DNA of 64,000 nucleotides from Loktanella sp. DSM 29012 (GCF_900110705.1 NZ_FOEJ01000004.1:310001-374000), one strand, 5' to 3'. Shown: positions 9,958 to 19,100, counted from the stretch's first letter. Notes: generated by a model from the sequence alone, not told the origin. A program made the numbers and translations.

Positions 9958-10391
9958 TCCGCGGTAATATGCCAGTCGGGCGATGCGGCGACCAGTTCGA
10001 CGGTGTTGCCATCGGGATCACGGGTAAACAGCCCGCGCCAGCCAGCCCAGTCGAAATCGGTGAATTCCGCTGGATGTCCCGCTGCAAGCAGCCAATCGCG
10101 GGCGGCGACCTGCTCATCCCAAGGCAGCGCCAGCGCCAGATGGTGCAACGCTGACCCCGCACCGGTGGTCACAGGCCCCTCATCCGCGAACAAGGCGAGC
10201 ACCGCCACATGGCCTGCGTGGCTTTCGCCCAATTGATAAAAGGTGATTCCGTCGCGGTGGCCGCCGCGCACGCCGCCGGTGATGGGCGTCAGCCCCAGGA
10301 TGCGGCCGTAGAAATCACGCATTGCGGCGTAGTCGCGGCAGCGGATGGCGATTTCGCCCAATGCGCGGGGATGAAACGGGCGGTCGGTCAT
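9954..10391 (-). CDS. VOC-family (glyoxalase/dioxygenase fold) protein
   Basis: A 145-residue single-domain vicinal-oxygen-chelate protein. It starts MTDRPFHPRALGEIAIRC and has the repeated beta-alpha-beta-beta-beta layout: RDYAAMRDFYGRILGL in the first module and LHHLALALP and FTRDPDGNTVELV in the second. His and Glu residues in LHHLALAL and NTVELV are the likely metal ligands. The start ATG overlaps the TGA of the upstream hot-dog dehydratase (10388-10391), so the two are translationally coupled and probably act in one pathway. Substrate unknown. Confidence 0.85.
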   Translation of the reverse strand: MTDRPFHPRALGEIAIRCRDYAAMRDFYGRILGLTPITGGVRGGHRDGITFYQLGESHAGHVAVLALFADEGPVTTGAGSALHHLALALPWDEQVAARDWLLAAGHPAEFTDFDWAGWRGLFTRDPDGNTVELVAASPDWHITAD

Positions 10392-11188
10392 GTCGCCGCC
10401 GCCGTCAGGCACAGGCGTCCGTCCGGGGCGCGCACCCACAGATCGTTGCCGCGCCGGCAAAGTGTTGCGGCCTCGTGCACCAGCAGCGGCGCCGTTGCGC
10501 GGTAGTCGAAACTGCGCAATGGCCCCAGTGCATCCGTGGCGAAATCCATCAGCAGATGTGCCAGCAAGGGGGCATGAACGACCAAGCCGCCGTAGCCCTG
10601 CGCGCGGGCATAGGGGTCGTCATAGTGGATTCGGTGTCCGTTGAAGGTCAGCGCGGAATAGCGAAACAGCGTCACGCTGTCGAAATGATGGACGCGTGTC
10701 TCGGACTGGTCGGTCGGTGCCTGCGCTGGTGCAAGGGTGTCCGCGTCTGTCGCGCGATAGACGATGTCCTGCCATTCGGTCAGCGCGAGGGTCTGGCGCT
10801 GCCGGATGTCATGCCGCAGCCTGACAAAGGCCAGCCGACCGGACCGCCCTTCCTTTTGCGTGATCGTCTCGATCCGGGTGTGTCGTTCGGCGCGCACGCC
10901 GGCCAGCAGGTCGCAGTGCAACACCAGCCGACCAGCGGCCCACATGCGGCGCGGCAACCCCAGATCGGGCAATCCTGCATCCTGAGCCGGGTGGCCATTG
11001 TCGGCCAATCCCTGGGGCGGTTCAGGCGTCCAGAAATAGACATGGTGCCCAAACGGCGGCAATGGATCGCCAACACCATAGCTGCGATCCACGCCCATCG
11101 TCGCCGCCAGTGCCGTGGCACGGGCGGGGTCCATCGTATCGGTCAGGGTCAGGGTTTCGCGGCTGTCCATGTCGACAAAGTGCCGCAA
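10388..11188 (-). CDS. MaoC/HTD2-like hot-dog acyl-CoA hydratase
   Basis: A 266-residue double hot-dog protein of the FAS1-like dehydratase/mesaconyl-C4-CoA hydratase group. The N-terminal half contains LPPFGHHVYFWTPEPP. The C-terminal half holds the catalytic hydratase motif: FNGHRIHYDDPYARAQ followed by GYGGLVVHAPLLAHLL, supplying the Asp and His of MaoC-type enzymes. Relatives hydrate mesaconyl-C4-CoA or itaconyl-CoA, but no citramalyl-CoA lyase or CoA-transferase is adjacent, so the physiological substrate stays open. Start taken at 11188; an ATG at 11170 is equally plausible. Overlaps the VOC gene by 4 bases. Confidence 0.8.
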   Translation of the reverse strand: MRHFVDMDSRETLTLTDTMDPARATALAATMGVDRSYGVGDPLPPFGHHVYFWTPEPPQGLADNGHPAQDAGLPDLGLPRRMWAAGRLVLHCDLLAGVRAERHTRIETITQKEGRSGRLAFVRLRHDIRQRQTLALTEWQDIVYRATDADTLAPAQAPTDQSETRVHHFDSVTLFRYSALTFNGHRIHYDDPYARAQGYGGLVVHAPLLAHLLMDFATDALGPLRSFDYRATAPLLVHEAATLCRRGNDLWVRAPDGRLCLTAAAT

Positions 11189-11228
11189 CGGGCAGCGCAG
11201 GGCAATCGTGCAGGCCGCCGCCGCCCTG

Positions 11229-11759
11229 TCAGATCAGGGCGCGCAGCGCATCCATCTGTGCCTTGAGGAAATCCTGATAGCTGTCAGCGATCAGACGTCC
11301 GTTGTCGTCGAATTGCTCGTAGCTGGCACCGACCAGAACCTCTGGTCCGTTCAGCACGCGCGCATCGAATGCCGTCAGCATCAGGCGCAGGGAAAACTGG
11401 GCACGTTCGCCACCCGACCGGCCAGCGGTGGCCGACATGATTGCAACGGGCTTGTTTTTGAGCACGGCACCATCGGTGCGGCTGATCCAGTCCAATGCGT
11501 TTTTCAACGCGCCTGAAGGGGCCTTGTTGTATTCGGGCGTGGAAATGATGACGGCGTCCGCCGCTGCGATCTGGTCGGAGAGGGTCTGCACCGCGGCGGG
11601 GATGCCCGACGCCTCTTCCAGGTCGCCGTTGTACAGGGGCAGATCAATGTCGCCAAATGTCAGCGTGTCCGCGCCGAACAACCGCCCTGCTTCTGCGATC
11701 AACAGCCGGTTATGTGACGCCTTGCGCAACGATCCTGAAATGCCGAGAAGTTTGGCCAT
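11229..11759 (-). CDS. NADPH-dependent FMN reductase
   Basis: A 176-residue flavodoxin-fold protein of the SsuE/chromate-reductase type. It starts MAKLLGISGSLRKASHNRLL, where GSLRKASHN is the FMN phosphate-binding loop, and continues with DLPLYNGDLE and STPEYNKAPSGALKNALDW, the isoalloxazine-binding signature. ATG 11759 is preceded by AAAGGAGG, one of the strongest ribosome sites in the window. It lies 41 bases upstream of the hot-dog gene on the same strand, so it may head that small unit. Likely role is quinone or xenobiotic reduction; no monooxygenase partner is visible. Confidence 0.9.
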   Translation of the reverse strand: MAKLLGISGSLRKASHNRLLIAEAGRLFGADTLTFGDIDLPLYNGDLEEASGIPAAVQTLSDQIAAADAVIISTPEYNKAPSGALKNALDWISRTDGAVLKNKPVAIMSATAGRSGGERAQFSLRLMLTAFDARVLNGPEVLVGASYEQFDDNGRLIADSYQDFLKAQMDALRALI

Positions 11760-11842
11760 GGAAGCCTCCTTTGAATTAGTCGAAGCTGAGGTAAGGCGCG
11801 GTGGCAAAAGGCCAATGTGCGAATGCGCGAAAGGGGTGTGCA

Positions 11843-13477
11843 ATGAGACACGGCGGTAAAATTCTGTCCGATCAGCTGGTGAAACTGGGGGTGGACCGCG
11901 TGTTTTCGGTGCCGGGCGAAAGCTTTCTAGCGGCATTGGACGGTTTGTACGACAGCGGTATCCAGAACGTCGTCTGCCGTCACGAAGGCGGGGCCGCAAT
12001 GATGGCCGAGGCGCACGGCAAGCTGACCGGCAGGCCGGGCGTGTGTTTTGTCACTCGCGGGCCGGGGGCCTGCAACGCCAGCGCGGGCGTGCATGTGGCG
12101 ATGCAGGACAGCACGCCGATGGTTTTGTTCATAGGCCAGATCGACAACGGCCACACGGACCGCGAAACGTTCCAGGAGGTCGATTACAAACAGATGTTCG
12201 GCGGGCTGGCGAAATGGGTGGCCCAGGTGGACGATACGGATCGTTTGCCGGAATATATCGCGCGCGCCTTTCGGCTGGCACAGTCCGGCAGACCCGGTCC
12301 CGTGGTGCTCGCCCTGCCCGAAAATATGCTGAGTGCGGCCTCGGATGTGCCTGATTTTCAGGGACTCGTGGCGCAACCTGCAGCTGACGTGGGTGCGCTG
12401 CCCAATATTCTGGATCAGCTGATGCAGGCGGCGCGTCCCCTGGTCGTGGTCGGTGGGCCGCATTGGTCCCCGGCCGCGCAACAGGCGCTGGAACGCTTTG
12501 CCACGGCCACGGGCGTGCCCGTCGTGACCAGTTTTCGCAGGCAGGATTACATGGACAACCGGCACGACGGTTTTGCCGGTGACCTGAATGTCGGGGTTAA
12601 CCCTGTGCTGGCGCAAAGGGTCCGGGATGCGGATTGCCTGCTGCTGCTGGGAACACGGTTCGGCGATATCGAAACGCAGGGCTATACGCTGGTCGATCCT
12701 GCGGCGCCGGCCCAGACGATCCTGCATATCCACGCCGAAGCGGACGAAATCGGACGCGTCTACGGCGTTGACGCGCAGGCGGTCTGCCAAGCGGATCATG
12801 CGATCATCACGCTGGCGGCATTGGTAGAAGACCCCGTCCCTGCGCCGCGCTGGTCTGCGTGGACCGCCGCCGCGCGTGCGGACTATCTCGACTGGATCAA
12901 GCCGCGCGAGACGCCGGGCGCGGTCAAGCAAGAACAGATCATCCGTTGGCTGTCCGATCACCTGCCTGGCGATGCAATCCTGACCAATGGGGCAGGCAAT
13001 TATGCCGCCTGGCTGCACCGCTATTTCAGCTACAAGCAGTACGGAACCCAGTTGGCGCCGACCTCGGGGTCGATGGGATATGGATTTCCCGCAGCGATTG
13101 CCGCGTCGTTGCGACATCCGGACCGGCCGGTGGTCTGCCTTGCGGGGGACGGGTGTTTCCAGATGACCTGCAACGAGATGTCGACGGCCGTTCAGCACGG
13201 TGCCACCCCGATCGTGATCGTGATGAACAATGGGCGCTACGGCACGATCCGGATGCATCAGGAACGGAATTATCCGGGGCGTGTGTCTGGCACCGTGCTG
13301 GCCAATCCGGACTACGCGGCCCTGGCGCGCGCCTATGGCGGGTTCGGTGCGACGGTCACGACGCAGGACCAGTTCGCGGAGGCCTTTGCCGCGGCGCGCG
13401 CCGCCGGCACCGTCGCGATCATCGAATGTGTGCTGGACCCTGCTGTTCTGGCACCCGGCGCATCACTGGGCGGGTAG
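11843..13477 (+). CDS. Thiamine-diphosphate-dependent enzyme, acetolactate synthase-like
   Basis: A 544-residue ThDP enzyme with the three canonical domains: the N-terminal PYR domain with catalytic Glu in VCRHEGGAAMMAEAH, the central TPP-enzyme-M domain, and the C-terminal PP domain with GDGCFQMTCNE ... VIVMNN, the GDG-x-NN thiamine/Mg motif. No small ACT-domain subunit is next to it, so it is unlikely to be the biosynthetic acetolactate synthase. Members of this branch include decarboxylases and carboligases of unknown substrate. ATG 11843 follows an AAGGGGTG ribosome site. It is divergent from the FMN reductase and followed by a structured repeat. Confidence 0.85.
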   Translation: MRHGGKILSDQLVKLGVDRVFSVPGESFLAALDGLYDSGIQNVVCRHEGGAAMMAEAHGKLTGRPGVCFVTRGPGACNASAGVHVAMQDSTPMVLFIGQIDNGHTDRETFQEVDYKQMFGGLAKWVAQVDDTDRLPEYIARAFRLAQSGRPGPVVLALPENMLSAASDVPDFQGLVAQPAADVGALPNILDQLMQAARPLVVVGGPHWSPAAQQALERFATATGVPVVTSFRRQDYMDNRHDGFAGDLNVGVNPVLAQRVRDADCLLLLGTRFGDIETQGYTLVDPAAPAQTILHIHAEADEIGRVYGVDAQAVCQADHAIITLAALVEDPVPAPRWSAWTAAARADYLDWIKPRETPGAVKQEQIIRWLSDHLPGDAILTNGAGNYAAWLHRYFSYKQYGTQLAPTSGSMGYGFPAAIAASLRHPDRPVVCLAGDGCFQMTCNEMSTAVQHGATPIVIVMNNGRYGTIRMHQERNYPGRVSGTVLANPDYAALARAYGGFGATVTTQDQFAEAFAAARAAGTVAIIECVLDPAVLAPGASLGG

Positions 13478-13555
13478 CCGAATTTTCGCGAAAATTCGGG
13501 TGGGGGCGCTGCCCCCGGCTGCGCCTCCCCCGGGATATTTTTGCCCAGAAGAAGG
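13478..13555. repeat. Palindrome plus GC hairpin and GGGATATTTTT intergenic repeat
   Basis: Begins one base after the ThDP enzyme stop. A perfect 22-bp palindrome (13478-13499, centre TTCGCGAA) is followed by a 6-bp GGGGGC/GCCCCC hairpin with GCT loop (13502-13516), then GCGCCTCCCCCGGGATATTT and AGAAGAAGG before the bluB stop. From memory this architecture recurs in Rhodobacteraceae intergenic DNA. It sits between convergent genes and could act as a bidirectional terminator. Confidence 0.7.
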
Positions 13556-14179
13556 CTAGACCACCTGCCAGGGGGTTGCGGTGTTTTCCTGCCAGTCGGC
13601 GCGATGTAACAGCGGTGTGTCGTCCGTTCGGGCAGGCAAGCCGAGGCAGAGATAGGCTGTCAGTTGCCAGTGTGGCGGGGCCGCCAGCGTGGCATGCAAT
13701 GCGACGGGGTCGAGGATCGAGACCCAGCCTGTGCCGATATTGTCCGCACGGGCCGCCAGCCAGAGGCTGTGGATCGCACAGACTGTGGAAAAGCTGAGCA
13801 TTTCCGGCATGGTCTGGCGACCCAGACCGTGTCCTTCTTCCGGATTATCGGCCGTGAATACGGCCAGGTGGACCGGTGCTTCGCGCAGGCCCGCGAGTTT
13901 GAGGGCGTCATAAGCGCGTCGTCGGTCGTCGGTATAGGCTTTTGCTGCTGCGGCGTTGGCGCGTTCGAAATTGGCGACGACCGCGGCGCGGGTTGCAGGT
14001 GTGTCCACTTGCATCACGCGCCAGGGGCGGGCATTGCCGACCGATGGCGCAAGGTCCATCGCCGCGCGCAGGCGCGCGATCCGGTCTGGCGCAATCGGAT
14101 CGGTGCGGAAATGGCGCACGTCGCGGCGCCATGTCAGGATGTCTTGCAATGCGGCTGCATGTGCCTTGGTCAGCTGCAT
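13556..14179 (-). CDS. bluB: 5,6-dimethylbenzimidazole synthase
   Basis: Flavin-destructase that cannibalises reduced FMN with oxygen to make 5,6-dimethylbenzimidazole, the lower ligand of cobalamin. The 207-residue nitroreductase-fold protein shows WRRDVRHF near the N-terminus, APSVGNARPWR, the lid segment EEGHGLGRQTMPEM, and ARADNIGTGWVSI. These are hallmarks separating BluB from ordinary nitroreductases. It lies 6 bases downstream of cobO on the same strand, matching a joint role in late cobalamin synthesis. Confidence 0.95.
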   Translation of the reverse strand: MQLTKAHAAALQDILTWRRDVRHFRTDPIAPDRIARLRAAMDLAPSVGNARPWRVMQVDTPATRAAVVANFERANAAAAKAYTDDRRRAYDALKLAGLREAPVHLAVFTADNPEEGHGLGRQTMPEMLSFSTVCAIHSLWLAARADNIGTGWVSILDPVALHATLAAPPHWQLTAYLCLGLPARTDDTPLLHRADWQENTATPWQVV

Positions 14180-14185
14180 GATGGG

Positions 14186-14794
14186 TCAGTATTCGACACC
14201 GATCTGCGCCTTGATGCCGGCGCGGAAGGGATGTTTGACCAGCTCCATTTCTGTCACCAGGCCCGCCGCCTCGATCAGGTCGGCATGGGCGTTCCGGCCG
14301 GTCAGGACCACGTGGGTCATGGGCGGTTTTTCGGCGCGCAGAAAGGCCACCACCTCGGCTGCATCGACATAGTCATAGCGGATCGCGATGTTGATTTCGT
14401 CCAGCAGGACCATCTTGTTGGCCGGGTCACGGATCAGGTCGCGGGCCTTGGCCCAGGCGGCCTGCGCCATTTCCGTGTCGCGGCTCTTGTCTTGGGTTTC
14501 CCATGTGAACCCCTCGCCCATGGTGTGAAATGCGCAGGTGTCGGAGAATTTCGACAAGATCAGGTCGCGTTCGCCCGTGCTCATCCCGCCCTTGATGAAC
14601 TGGACGACGGCGCATTGCATGTCATGCGCGATGCAGCGAAAGATCATGCCAAAGGCGGCAGATGATTTGCCCTTGCCCTTGCCGGTGTGGACGATGATCA
14701 GGCCCTTTTCGTCGGTTTTTGTCGCCATGATCTTGTCGCGGGCGGCCTTTTTCTTGGCCATCTTGGCGTTGTGGCGTTCGGTGTCGTCGGTCAT
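14186..14794 (-). CDS. cobO: Cob(I)yrinic acid a,c-diamide adenosyltransferase
   Basis: Transfers the 5'-deoxyadenosyl group of ATP to the cobalt of cob(I)yrinic acid a,c-diamide. The 202-residue protein has a basic N-terminal arm rich in Lys, the P-loop HTGKGKGKSSAAFG, then VVQFIKG, FHTMGEGFTWETQD, LLDEINIAIRYDYVD and VLTGRNAHADLIEAADL-like sequence, all typical of the CobA/CobO/BtuR family. It is cotranscribed with bluB downstream and lies 26 bases after lrgB. Confidence 0.96.
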   Translation of the reverse strand: MTDDTERHNAKMAKKKAARDKIMATKTDEKGLIIVHTGKGKGKSSAAFGMIFRCIAHDMQCAVVQFIKGGMSTGERDLILSKFSDTCAFHTMGEGFTWETQDKSRDTEMAQAAWAKARDLIRDPANKMVLLDEINIAIRYDYVDAAEVVAFLRAEKPPMTHVVLTGRNAHADLIEAAGLVTEMELVKHPFRAGIKAQIGVEY

Positions 14795-14820
14795 GGCGCA
14801 CTCCGGTTTTGATTGGGGTA

Positions 14821-15546
14821 TTAGTAGGCGGCGACCAGATAGGGCGCAAGCAAGGGCGCGATCAGTGCCGTCAGCAGCGCGTTCAAGCCCATGCCGATGC
14901 CTGCGAATGCGCCTGCGGTTTCATTGACCTGAAATGCGCGGGCGGTGCCGATGCCGTGGCTGGCCACGCCCATGGCGAAACCGCGTGCGCGGTAGTCGGT
15001 GATGCGCAGTGCGTTGAAAATGGGTGTGCCGATGATGGCGCCCGTGACGCCTGTGACGATGACCAGCACGGCGGTCAGTGCAGGCTGGCCGCCCAGTGCC
15101 TCGGTGATGCCGATGGCGACGGGGGCGGTGACAGATTTCGGAACAAGGCTGAGCAGGGTGTCGGGGCCGACGCCTGCCAAACGCGCGATCGCCACGGCGG
15201 ACACCATCGCTGTGGCTGCGCCGACGATCAGAGCGGCCAGCATCGGCAGAAAACTGCGCCTGATCAACGCGAGGTTGGTATAGAGCGGGACGGCCAGGGC
15301 GACGGTCGCAGGTCCGAGCATGAAGTGGACGAACTGTGCACCTTCGAAATAGGTGGCGTAGCTGGTGTTCGTCAGGGTCAGGACGACCGACAGGATCGCC
15401 ACGGCCAGCAGGACGGGATTGACGATGGGTTTGCGCCCCGATGCGCGAAAGGCCGCGTCACCGATGCCGTAGGCAATCAGCGTCAAGGTCAGCCACAGCA
15501 GCGGCCCCTGTGAAAGGTAGATCCAGATATCGGTCACATCGGTCAT
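14821..15546 (-). CDS. lrgB: LrgB/CidB-family membrane protein
   Basis: A 241-residue inner-membrane protein with several hydrophobic helices. It is related to LrgB/CidB, proteins linked to murein hydrolase control and, in some bacteria, to transport of pyruvate or glycolate. Family-like blocks are MLGPATVALAVPLY, PKSVTAPVAIGITEALGG and ASHGIGTARAFQ. Its start overlaps the stop of lrgA by 4 bases (15543-15546), so LrgA and LrgB are translationally coupled. It precedes cobO by 26 bases, an unusual neighbour. Confidence 0.9.
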   Translation of the reverse strand: MTDVTDIWIYLSQGPLLWLTLTLIAYGIGDAAFRASGRKPIVNPVLLAVAILSVVLTLTNTSYATYFEGAQFVHFMLGPATVALAVPLYTNLALIRRSFLPMLAALIVGAATAMVSAVAIARLAGVGPDTLLSLVPKSVTAPVAIGITEALGGQPALTAVLVIVTGVTGAIIGTPIFNALRITDYRARGFAMGVASHGIGTARAFQVNETAGAFAGIGMGLNALLTALIAPLLAPYLVAAY

Positions 15547-15884
15547 CGGCCCAGCACCCGTGCCACGCCGATGAAGGTGTAGACCGCCGCAATGATCGCC
15601 AGCGCGGTCGACCCCAGGATGGCCAGCGCCAGACCCAGGCCGTCGTCGCCCAGGCGATCGAGCTGGCCCACTACGCCAACGCCTGCGGGCACGAACAGTA
15701 ATGACAGATGTGCCAGCAACCCTTGTGCCGTGGTGGTGATCGCAGCAAGCCGCGGCACGGCCATCAACGCCACGAACAGCAGCGCCATGCCAAGAACTGG
15801 GCCGGGCAGGGGGAGGCCTGCGCCACGGCTGATCGCCTCGCCCAAGAGCTGAAACCCCAAGAGAATGGTCAGATGTTGTATCAT
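15543..15884 (-). CDS. lrgA: LrgA/CidA-family holin-like membrane protein
   Basis: A 113-residue small membrane protein with four predicted hydrophobic helices, starting MIQHLTILLGFQLLGEAISR. The block GLPLPGPVLGMALLF matches the LrgA/CidA/YohJ family signature, and LLAHLSLLFVPAGVGV follows as expected. It heads a minus-strand cluster lrgA-lrgB-cobO-bluB. LrgA/B were first described as antiholin-like; in Gram-negative bacteria the role is uncertain. Confidence 0.9.
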   Translation of the reverse strand: MIQHLTILLGFQLLGEAISRGAGLPLPGPVLGMALLFVALMAVPRLAAITTTAQGLLAHLSLLFVPAGVGVVGQLDRLGDDGLGLALAILGSTALAIIAAVYTFIGVARVLGR

Positions 15885-16183
15885 GTCACCGGTCTAAGCG
15901 CAGAAGTTGTGGCAGGAAAGAAACGATTTTCACGGCTGCACGATCGGGAGCGAAAAAAGATGTGGCGCGGCTTGGCGCGGCTTGCCAAGAGAAGCGCCAG
16001 AGCAGCACGACTTGGAATCCCTGAAAATGCGCATTTTTGTCCTGACCCTCTTTGCGCTTTATCTGGGTACGGCGGCGCTGGCTGTCGGGCTGTAGTCAGG
16101 ACAGCCCCTGCCGCAACGGGCCGTTGCAGCATGCCTGCGACCTGATGCGATCCTGTATCAAGATTGCGCCGCATGTTTGCGCG
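15885..16183. other. Gene-poor 300-base interval between cobN and lrgA
   Basis: Should contain the lrgA promoter on the minus strand. A tandem copy of GGCGCGGCTT lies at 15964-15983. On the plus strand a 22-codon frame at 16027-16095 (MRIFVLTLFALYLG...) reads as one hydrophobic helix, but it lacks a ribosome site, so I do not call it a gene. No terminator with a T run is visible after cobN. Confidence 0.5.
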
Positions 16184-19100
16184 CTACAGTAATCCCGCGA
16201 TGCGCGCGCGGGCCGAATTCGATTTGGGTGACCACAGGCCACGGTCGATAGCCTCTTGCAGGCGGGCCGCGATTTCGGCCAGCGCGGGCGCGTTGGTATC
16301 GACGATGAACTGGCGCGTGTCGTCGTCTGCCAGAACGGCCTCTTCGACGAGGTCAAAGTGGTGATTGCGCACGGCCCCGGTCGTGGCGGCAAAGGCAAAG
16401 AGGTAGTCAACGGTCGCCGCGATCTCGAAAGCACCCTTGTAGCCGTGGCGTTTCACACCCGCGATCCATTTGGGGTTCACGACGCGGGACCGCACGACGC
16501 GGCCGATTTCATCCTCGAGCGTGCGGATCAGGGGGCGTTCGGGACGCGAATGGTCGTTGTGATAGATCGGGCGATCCTGCCCCTGAAGCGTGGCGACGGC
16601 TGCGGCGGCGCCGCCCTCGAACTGGTAGTAGTCGTCACTGTCCAGCACATCGTGTTCACGGTTGTCCTGGTTCTGAACGATCGCATCGGTCTGGGTCAGA
16701 CGTTGCTCGAATGCAGGGCGCGCGGCGGTGCCCTTTGCGTCAGCCCCGTAGGCATAAGAGCCCCAGGTCAGATAGGCCTCGGCGAAATCGCTGCGGTCCG
16801 ACCAGATGCGTTCGTCGATCAAGGCCTGCAGGCCCGCACCGTAAGCCCCGGGTTTTGATCCAAAGACACGGGACGCGTCCTCGCCCGCGCGCGCGCGGGC
16901 TGCGGCAGGGTTGATGTCCTGGGGTTCGTCCAGCGCCTGGATCGCGCGGGCGGCACTGTCGACAAGCGCGATCAACTGCGGAAAGGCGTCCCGGAAAAAA
17001 CCCGATATGCGCAGTGTGACGTCGACGCGCGGGCGACCGAGGGCAGACGACGGTATGATCTCGAAACCGGTCACCCGGCGGTTGGCGGCGTCCCACTTGG
17101 GTTTGCACCCCATCAATGCCAGCGCCTGCGCGATGTCGTCGCCACCCGTGCGCATGTTCGCGGTACCCCATGCGGTCAGCAGCAGGCTGCGCGGCCAATC
17201 CCCGTGGGTTTGCAAATGCGTGTCGATCAGCAGGTTGGCGGATTTCCAGCCGAGCGCCCAGGCTGTCGGTGTCGGCACCGCGCGGCTGTCGACGGAATAG
17301 AAGTTGCGCCCTGTCGGCAGGGTATCCAGCCGCCCGCGTGTCGGCGCGCCCGATGGCCCCGGCGGGATCGCGCGGCCATCCAAGGCACGCAGGAGGGCTG
17401 CCCCCTCGTCCGGACCACAGGCGGCGACGGCAGGGCGGATACGCGCCTCGATTTCCGATATGACGGCGGCCGACGCTGTTGGGCTGACGCCCAATGCGCC
17501 CCGCCCACCGTCCCCTGAGGCGGCGCGCAACGTTTCGGGAAGAGTGCCGCTTGTCAAAAGTTCTTGTGACAGCGCCTCTAGCCGCTCGACCGTATCGCCA
17601 TTGGTCCGCCAGCCTTTTGCGTCGCCAAGTGCGCCGGGTTTTTCTGGCGCGGGGGCCGCCAGGTTGCAGTCGAGCGGGTCGATGGACAGGTCGAAATCCA
17701 GCGCGAGCGCGCGCAGCAGCGAGGCATTCGCGCCCTTGCCATCACCACGCGGCACGCGGGCAAGCGCGATGCTGAGGTCGATTTCCTGCTGGCCCGTGGG
17801 GCTGACACCAAAGACATGCAATCCGTCGCGGATCTGTGCCTCTTTCAACTCGCAGAGGTAGGCGTCGAGTTTCGCCAGATCGCCGTCGGCGTCGCCCTTG
17901 AAGCCTGCATCCTGGCTGAGGCCCGTGACCTCTGACAGGGACAGGATTTCGCGGCGCAGGTGGTCGAGACGGCGGGGATCGAGGCCTGCCGCCTCGTAGT
18001 ATTCGTCGACCAGCGCCTCGAGATCGCGCATGGGGCCATAGCTTTCTGCGCGGGTCAGGGGCGGGGTCAGGTGGTCGATGATGACGGCTGCCGTGCGGCG
18101 TTTGGCCTGCGTGCCTTCGCCTGGGTCATTGACGATGAAGGGATAGATATGCGGCACGGGCCCCAGCGTGACCTCTGGCCAGCAGGTACCGGAGAGGGCC
18201 AGCGCCTTGCCCGGCAGCCATTCGAGGTTGCCGTGTTTGCCCATGTGCACGAGCGCATGTGCACCCCAATGGTGGCGCAGCCAGAAATAGAAGGCCAGGT
18301 AGTTATGCGGCGGCACCAGGTCGGGGGAATGGTAGGTCTCGGTCGGGTCGATATTATAACCGCGCGCGGGTTGCAGGGCCACGACCGCATTGCCGAAACG
18401 ATGGATCGACAATTTGAAACCTGCGCTGGTTTCGGTGGCGGGTGCCTCCGGCGGGAGTATTTCCGGCAAGATGATGAACGGGTCGTCGTCAGGTGCGCCC
18501 CAGCGCGTGGTGATCTGTTCGCGGACCTCCCACGGGAGAGCGTCGAAGTGCTGTTGGTAGATGTCGAGCGGCAGGAATTCACCGCCTTCGGTGTCTGCGC
18601 GGTCGGTCAGCCAGTTGGTGGGACCCGCCATCATCTGGTCCATCAGCGCCTGTGCGCTGGCGGGCGGTGCCGTGGCATAGCCTGCGTCTTGCAGCAGCCC
18701 CAACGCGTGGACCGTGGCGGCGGGGGTGTCGAGGCCGACACCATTGGCGAGGCGGCCGTCCTTGTTGGGGTAATTGGCAAGGATCAGGGCGACCTTGCGG
18801 TCGGCTGCGGGGGTGCGCTGAAGCCGTGTCCAGTTGGCGACAAGATCGGCCACCCATGTGATCCGATCACCCTGCGCCTGATAAGTAGCGATGGGACATT
18901 CGGTGGCCGCGTCGAAGAAGGCCTCGCCCTTGAAGCTGATAGCGCGGGTCAGGATGCGCCCATCGACCTCTGGCAGGGCGACGTTCATGGCGATGTCGCG
19001 GGCAGACAACCCCTGGGGGCTGTCGCGCCAGGCCTGTTCGGTGCCGCCTGACAGCACGACCTGGAACACGGGCGCGCCCTGTGCCTGCGGACCGGCCAGT

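Noticed and set aside
14809-15513. A 234-codon plus-strand frame rich in Cys, Asp and Gly
   Set aside because: Antisense to lrgB and cobO; composition reflects the reverse complement of membrane-helix codons.
16027-16095. 22-codon hydrophobic peptide MRIFVLTLFALYLGTAALAV
   Set aside because: No Shine-Dalgarno, no neighbour to support it and too short to judge by composition; noted inside the intergenic entry only.
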